Positions 48,903 through 52,200 of a stretch of DNA of 52,200 nucleotides are shown piece after piece; the stretch's first letter is position 1, and each line of letters opens with the position of its first letter. The stretch spans positions 1 through 52,200 of the forward strand of contig JAPLCP010000172.1 of assembly GCA_026392155.1 (NCBI GenBank), in the 5' to 3' direction. Made by a program: the position numbers and the translations under genes. Origin of the DNA: Armatimonadota bacterium (GTDB taxonomy: Bacteria > Armatimonadota > Armatimonadia > Armatimonadales > Armatimonadaceae). The notes under the pieces were generated by a model. It was given only the letters and a program-made list of their open reading frames with translations, did not search any database and had not been told where the DNA came from.

Positions 48903-49292
48903 CTACTCCAGAGTCTCCAGGAGCGCCTTTAGCTTCGCCCGCTCCTCCACCGTCAGGCTCGCGCCGCCCTCCGCCAGATACGACACAAACGGCGAGACCG
49001 AGCCGCCCAGTGTGCGCTCGACAAAGCTCTGCACCAGCCCGCTCAGCAGCTCGGCTTTGGGGAGCACAGGCAGATAGGCCCAGTTCCCATCGCTGGTTTT
49101 CTCGCGGCTCAGGTGGCCTTTCTCCCGCAGGCGCTCCAGCATCGTCAGCACTGTCGTACGGGCAAGGCCACGCGGCTCGCCCCAAGACGCCACCGCCTCA
49201 CGCACCGTCAGCGCCGCCTCCTGCTCCGCCACAAAGCGCAATAGCTCCGTCTCTTGCTCACCTAAAGTCACCGTCCCCGGTCGTCGTCCCAT
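48903..49292 (-). CDS. BlaI/MecI-family transcriptional repressor
   Basis: A 129-residue winged-helix repressor: GEQETELLRFVAEQEAALTVREAV, with LARTTVLTMLERLREKGHLSREK as the recognition helix and wing, and a C-terminal dimerisation part (LVQSFVERTLGGSVSPFVSYL). I start it at the ATG at 49292, six bases after the PP2C stop, because this fits the family's N-terminus. BlaI dimers bind TGTA-type dyads and are inactivated by the partner M56 protease. Candidate operators lie upstream of the convergent DUF4349 gene; none was seen before its own operon. Confidence 0.93.
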   Translation of the reverse strand: MGRRPGTVTLGEQETELLRFVAEQEAALTVREAVASWGEPRGLARTTVLTMLERLREKGHLSREKTSDGNWAYLPVLPKAELLSGLVQSFVERTLGGSVSPFVSYLAEGGASLTVEERAKLKALLETLE

Positions 49293-49297
49293 AAAGG

Positions 49298-50008
49298 CTA
49301 GATCTCCAGCTCGATGATCGTGACATCGTCGTTCTTGAGGGCTCCGCTGTCTCTTGTGCCTTTGAGCCAAGGGGCAAAGATAGTATCGCGGGGGAGAGTG
49401 TTCCAGGGCTTGCGCTTGCGCTCGAACTCTAAGAGAAACCACGCAGCGACGGCATCGGACATGGCGAAGAGGCGCACGGGCGCGGCGGGGAGCCGGGCGC
49501 TAAATCGGACGATCTCCGGGCGGTCTTTCAGGGCCGTAGGATCGGTTGCCACTAAGCCAGGATGCGAGTTGAACTGCTTGGACTTGGTGAGCGGAAAGGC
49601 GTAGTGGAGCGTGTCTTTGACGACGAGAAAAAGACAGACATCGCCGATAGCCCGTGCCGTGAGCTGGCGACTCTGGGGTTCCACTTCCAGCACCAGGAGC
49701 GATGCTTGCGAGCCCTGGGGAAGCTTCTCTTGTGCGTACCAGGAAGTCGCGCCGGTGCCCACACTGCTTTTCCAGCGTGCTCCCAGCTCGCTCACCTGTG
49801 TCCAGAATGCCTCATCGTCATCGGGGAAGGCCTGATCGCGGGCAAACTCTGCAACGAGAAGCTGTGCCCACTCGCGGGCATAGACCGCCGCCGAGGCGCC
49901 ATCGGCCACAGCCAGCACCGGGCGCGTCTCCGAGAGTGCCCAAGCATCCTCGTACTGCTCGTCGGAGTTGCCGTCCTTGGGAGCCGTGAGCGCCCGAATC
50001 AGCTTCAT
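49298..50008 (-). CDS. PP2C-like protein phosphatase
   Basis: A 236-residue protein of the PP2C_2 type. The metal-binding aspartates appear in order: YEDAW (residue about 20), VADGAS (35-40), FAMSDAVAAW (about 190) and KNDDVTIIEL near the C-terminus; GDVCLFLV supplies the central strand. It would remove phosphate from Ser/Thr residues of a cytosolic target. PP2C proteins are found with vWA proteins in TerY-type modules, usually with a kinase; no kinase is in the window. Its ATG overlaps the toxin gene stop (ATGA), and blaI follows six bases on. Confidence 0.87.
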   Translation of the reverse strand: MKLIRALTAPKDGNSDEQYEDAWALSETRPVLAVADGASAAVYAREWAQLLVAEFARDQAFPDDDEAFWTQVSELGARWKSSVGTGATSWYAQEKLPQGSQASLLVLEVEPQSRQLTARAIGDVCLFLVVKDTLHYAFPLTKSKQFNSHPGLVATDPTALKDRPEIVRFSARLPAAPVRLFAMSDAVAAWFLLEFERKRKPWNTLPRDTIFAPWLKGTRDSGALKNDDVTIIELEI

Positions 50009-50373
50009 GTAGCGCTCTCCTCGTCTTCGGGCTGAGTATTCATCACCGCACTCCTGACTTTCAGAACCAACAAAGTATCTTCCTGCCCATCCCCATCTTC
50101 ATCCGCCAGCTCATACAAAATCTGCCATCCATTGCCAATACGGTAGCGGATCACATAGATTATGCGCTCTCCAAAATCAGACGACTCAGGAGCAATGTTG
50201 TACCATCCCGGCAAAGAAGAACGCAGCATTGCTTCGTCTTGGACACTTTTTTGAAGTCCGGCTAACCATCGCTCGGCATACTCAAAGCTTACCTGTCTTT
50301 GCAAAAAAAGATACGTGTCTTCAATCTGTGCCTCTGCGATCTCACCGTACTCAATCGCCAGAGAAGAGCTCAC
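50005..50373 (-). CDS. RelE/ParE-like toxin
   Basis: A 122-residue protein of the RelE/ParE fold: IEYGEIAEAQIEDTYLFLQRQ, then SFEYAERWLAGLQKSVQ for the two N-terminal helices, and IIYVIRYRIGNGWQILYELA with VLKVRSA for the beta-sheet. RelE members cleave ribosome-bound mRNA and ParE members poison gyrase; which it is cannot be told, and an inactive member is possible. It overlaps the antitoxin upstream and the PP2C gene downstream by four bases each. Finding such a pair inside a signalling operon is unusual. Confidence 0.8.
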   Translation of the reverse strand: MSSSLAIEYGEIAEAQIEDTYLFLQRQVSFEYAERWLAGLQKSVQDEAMLRSSLPGWYNIAPESSDFGERIIYVIRYRIGNGWQILYELADEDGDGQEDTLLVLKVRSAVMNTQPEDEESAT

Positions 50374-50675
50374 GGTTTCTCCTGAGCGAGCTTAGCACGA
50401 CGGATGCGGGCAAAAACCTCCGCTTCGGGGCTCTTTCTCCCCTGGTCACAAGCCTCCAGAGACTTCCGCAAGATCTCAATCTCCGCTTGCTTCTGGTCAG
50501 AAGACAGAGAGGCCCACCATGCCTGCTCCTCAGCTTGTGTTTTCTCGTGGCCCTCCAGAGAGTCTAAGGCGGTCGAAATGGCGGCAAGGGCGAACTGTTC
50601 GGCGTTCCCTCCTCGATGAATGACTCTCTCCAACCGATTTTGGAGACTCTCAGGAAGCTCAAGCGTAAGAGACAT
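50370..50675 (-). CDS. Antitoxin-like protein
   Basis: A 101-residue protein with an N-terminal ribbon-helix-helix-like segment (SLTLELPESLQNRLERVIHR, then NAEQFALAAISTALDSL) for DNA binding and dimerisation, and a charged helical C-terminus (EVFARIRRAKLAQEK) suited to wrapping the toxin. It lies directly before the RelE/ParE-like gene with an ATGA overlap, the usual order. AGAGGAAAGG serves as ribosome-binding site, 25 bases after the vWA stop. Confidence 0.75.
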   Translation of the reverse strand: MSLTLELPESLQNRLERVIHRGGNAEQFALAAISTALDSLEGHEKTQAEEQAWWASLSSDQKQAEIEILRKSLEACDQGRKSPEAEVFARIRRAKLAQEKP

Positions 50676-50700
50676 CGTTCAATACCTTTCCTCTCGTCTT

Positions 50701-51537
50701 CTAGCGCAGGTCCGCCGTTCGGGTGCCGATATCGAGGAACTGCACCAGGGAGCGCAGGTCGGCGTTGAAGGCGAAGCCGCGCGAGTTTTCGCTGGTGGCA
50801 AATCCTTCGCGCTTGGCCTCGTCACGGAGCTTGGGCGGGAGCACGCTGCTGATCTCAAAGAGCATCTGCGCGTACTCGTCGGGCAGGCCAATCTGTGAGT
50901 CCGGGAACTCCACGGGGCGCTTGGCGGCTCCGGAGATATGGATATTGAAAAAGAGCGCCTTGCCATCGTTGGTGCCGAGGTTTTTAAGCTTGTCCGCAGC
51001 CGGGCGCGGGCTACCATCGGTGGGCTCGCCATCGGAGATATTGATGATGCTGGGCGGATACGAGAGCGGGTAGAGCTCGGTCCAGGCTTTCACGATCTGG
51101 TTGGCCTCTTCCACAGCGGCGACCATCGGGGTATTGCCATTGGCCATGGGCTCGAACCAGACCGGGAAGCGCACCTGACGCTCGATCAGCCCGCCCGTGC
51201 CATCGTCTTCTTTGCGTGCCCGCGTCTCGACTCGCAGCGGGTTATCGGCGACTTCTGAGATCGGGACAAACTGTCGCCCGGCAAGCTGCGCTCCGAAGCC
51301 CGTTCGCACCGCGCCGCCGTAGCCAATCACCGCAATCTGGAAGTAGTCGCGGACGTCCTCGCCTTTGGCGCAGCGCAGCACCAGAGTCGCGATCAGGCGG
51401 TTGACAGCATCGGCCACCGCATCGCACTTGCGCTTACCTGAGTCCATCCCGTACGGATCGTCCATCGAGCCCGACTGATCAATAAGAAAGCAAAACGCCG
51501 TCGGCTTGGCCCGACTGATCTCAGCTGTATAAGGCAT
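50701..51537 (-). CDS. Von Willebrand factor A-domain protein
   Basis: A 278-residue cytosolic vWA protein. The metal-ion-dependent adhesion site is complete: DQSGS in FLIDQSGSMDD, the Thr in GNTPMVAAV and the Asp in NISDGEPTDG. It resembles TerY-like vWA proteins that act as metal-dependent scaffolds in signalling or conflict systems. There is no signal peptide or membrane helix. The ATG at 51537 lies six bases after a TATAAT, so the mRNA is predicted to be leaderless. First gene of the six-gene operon ending with the M56 protease. Confidence 0.9.
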   Translation of the reverse strand: MPYTAEISRAKPTAFCFLIDQSGSMDDPYGMDSGKRKCDAVADAVNRLIATLVLRCAKGEDVRDYFQIAVIGYGGAVRTGFGAQLAGRQFVPISEVADNPLRVETRARKEDDGTGGLIERQVRFPVWFEPMANGNTPMVAAVEEANQIVKAWTELYPLSYPPSIINISDGEPTDGSPRPAADKLKNLGTNDGKALFFNIHISGAAKRPVEFPDSQIGLPDEYAQMLFEISSVLPPKLRDEAKREGFATSENSRGFAFNADLRSLVQFLDIGTRTADLR

Positions 51538-51543
51538 GCAAAA

Positions 51544-51551
51544 ATTATACC
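51544..51551 (-). promoter_or_regulatory. Extended -10 before the vWA operon
   Basis: GGTATAAT on the minus strand (51551-51544) ends six bases before the ATG. A -35 with the sequence GCGACC at the right distance is weak. It predicts a leaderless transcript for the whole six-gene operon. Confidence 0.6.
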
Positions 51552-51597
51552 TCACCTAAGGGGCTCGGTCGCCGCAAAATTCGGGTAGCCTGATGCC

Positions 51598-52056
51598 ATG
51601 ACCTTGCCCTGGAACTATCCCGAGTTTGCCCATGACTTAGGAGGAACGATTTTATTTGTCTACGGCGCTCTGATTGCCCAAGAGCCACTTCTCCATGAGC
51701 CGAAACCTCGCTGGAAAGAGACTTTTTTGTTCTGGGCACGGGCAGGAGCGGCAATCGTCCTCACGGCAGCTCTGGCGGAGCTAGGCAAGCGGGTACAAGT
51801 CTGGCCGGGCCACCCGACCTTTCCCAGCGGCCACATGGCCCAAGCCGCAGCGCTTTGTGTCAGCTTAGTTCGCCTACGAGGCAGGCGCTGGGCCTGGCTG
51901 GCCGTGCCACTGCTTCCTGCGATGGCCTGGGCACTCTGGGCCTCCCATGCCCACGACCTCCCCGAGATTTTGGGCGGCTTGGTTCTGGGCACATTCGTGG
52001 GATGGCTGACAGCACTTCGTTTTAGCAGGGAGACAGCAACGCCATCGCGAACCTAA
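51598..52056 (+). CDS. PAP2-family membrane phosphatase
   Basis: A 152-residue membrane protein with about four helices and the PAP2 motifs: a lysine and arginine in GKRVQVWP, FPSGHMAQAA with the acid histidine, and SHAHDLPEILGGLVLG with the nucleophilic His and supporting Asp. It is shorter than most members. Family enzymes hydrolyse lipid phosphates such as undecaprenyl diphosphate or phosphatidate on the outer side of the inner membrane. It is divergent from the vWA operon with 60 bases between them, and the GMC gene follows four bases after its stop. Confidence 0.88.
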   Translation: MTLPWNYPEFAHDLGGTILFVYGALIAQEPLLHEPKPRWKETFLFWARAGAAIVLTAALAELGKRVQVWPGHPTFPSGHMAQAAALCVSLVRLRGRRWAWLAVPLLPAMAWALWASHAHDLPEILGGLVLGTFVGWLTALRFSRETATPSRT

Positions 52057-52060
52057 TCTC

Positions 52061-52200
52061 ATGAAGTTTGACTACGACGTGATCGTGATTGGCTCCGGCG
52101 CGGGCGGCGGGGTGACAGCGGGCTTGCTTGCCGAAGCAGGACGGCGGGTGCTGCTCTTAGAGCGCGGCGGCGAGCCGAGCTTTGAGGAAGTGGGGCGGGA
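52061..52200 (+). CDS. GMC-type FAD oxidoreductase, 3' end cut by window edge
   Basis: Only the first 46 codons are inside the window. They read YDVIVIGSGAGGGVTAGLLA, the FAD-binding Rossmann motif GxGxxG, and VLLLERGGEPSF, the usual GMC-type second strand with its acidic end and following glycines. Alcohol, choline and sugar oxidases belong here; the substrate cannot be told. The ATG lies four bases after the PAP2 gene. Confidence 0.8.
   Translation, partial: MKFDYDVIVIGSGAGGGVTAGLLAEAGRRVLLLERGGEPSFEEVGR

Noticed and set aside
1-52200. Insertion sequences, prophage, CRISPR arrays, tRNA or rRNA genes
   Set aside because: No transposase, integrase, cas gene, repeat-spacer pattern or clear rRNA/tRNA sequence was recognised by eye; a tRNA scan would be needed to exclude tRNAs fully.

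Overview
The window looks like chromosomal DNA of a GC-rich, Gram-negative-type (diderm) bacterium, most plausibly a member of Armatimonadota; this is an inference from gene content and not from a marker gene. Supporting signs are an Omp85/BamA-type outer-membrane protein, planctomycete-style cytochrome c/DUF1549-DUF1553, DUF1501, DUF1552 and DUF1592 proteins next to a non-planctomycete housekeeping set, a ParABS locus with exact parS sites, a FlgM anti-sigma factor and an archaeal/eukaryote-type prolyl-tRNA synthetase. No insertion sequence, CRISPR array, prophage, rRNA or tRNA was seen.

Layout. 1-8 kb: the 3' end of an M28 peptidase, then a long minus-strand operon read as ACT-domain protein, aspartokinase, AtpZ, AtpI-like, atpB, atpE, atpF, atpH, atpA, closed by a strong terminator; atpG, atpD and atpC are absent. 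8-13 kb: a c-di-GMP-I (GEMM) riboswitch in front of flgM, then parA-parB flanked by two perfect parS sites, an orphan ABC ATPase, a PhoU-like protein and a HAD phosphatase. 13-20.5 kb: HtrA protease, a TSUP permease, a presenilin-like membrane protease fused to a PDZ domain, an ANTAR response regulator with its GAF-GAF histidine kinase, two TatA/B-like proteins with SecG, and a 29-residue membrane protein with its own promoter and terminator. 20.5-29 kb: Omp85 protein, nucleotidyltransferase, GT-C-like membrane protein, a two-gene membrane GTPase module, an esterase and an SDR. 29-46 kb: secreted DUF1552/DUF1592 and DUF1549-DUF1553/DUF1501 pairs, a PQQ-type propeller, a DUF2723 glycosyltransferase-like protein, a thioredoxin-fold protein interrupted by an in-frame UGA (candidate selenoprotein), proS, an SDR and prfC. 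46-52 kb: a DUF4349 membrane protein behind two BlaI-like operators, facing a tightly packed six-gene minus-strand operon (vWA, antitoxin, toxin, PP2C phosphatase, BlaI repressor, M56 sensor-protease with a HAF-repeat propeller), then a PAP2 phosphatase and the start of a GMC oxidoreductase.

The points most worth following are the UGA-interrupted thioredoxin-fold gene with a SECIS-like hairpin just after the UGA; the c-di-GMP switch whose P1 strand can instead cover the flgM ribosome-binding site; the vWA/TA/PP2C/BlaI/M56-HAF operon with candidate operators at the convergent DUF4349 gene; the presenilin-PDZ fusion; and a recurring extended -10 element (GGTA[T/C]NNT, with one HAD-gene variant ending in C) that in several cases sits only 5-7 bases before the ATG and so predicts leaderless mRNAs. 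Some gene stubs (a lipoprotein signal, a secreted-hydrolase N-terminus and a small ORF with an in-frame stop) suggest ongoing gene loss between operons.
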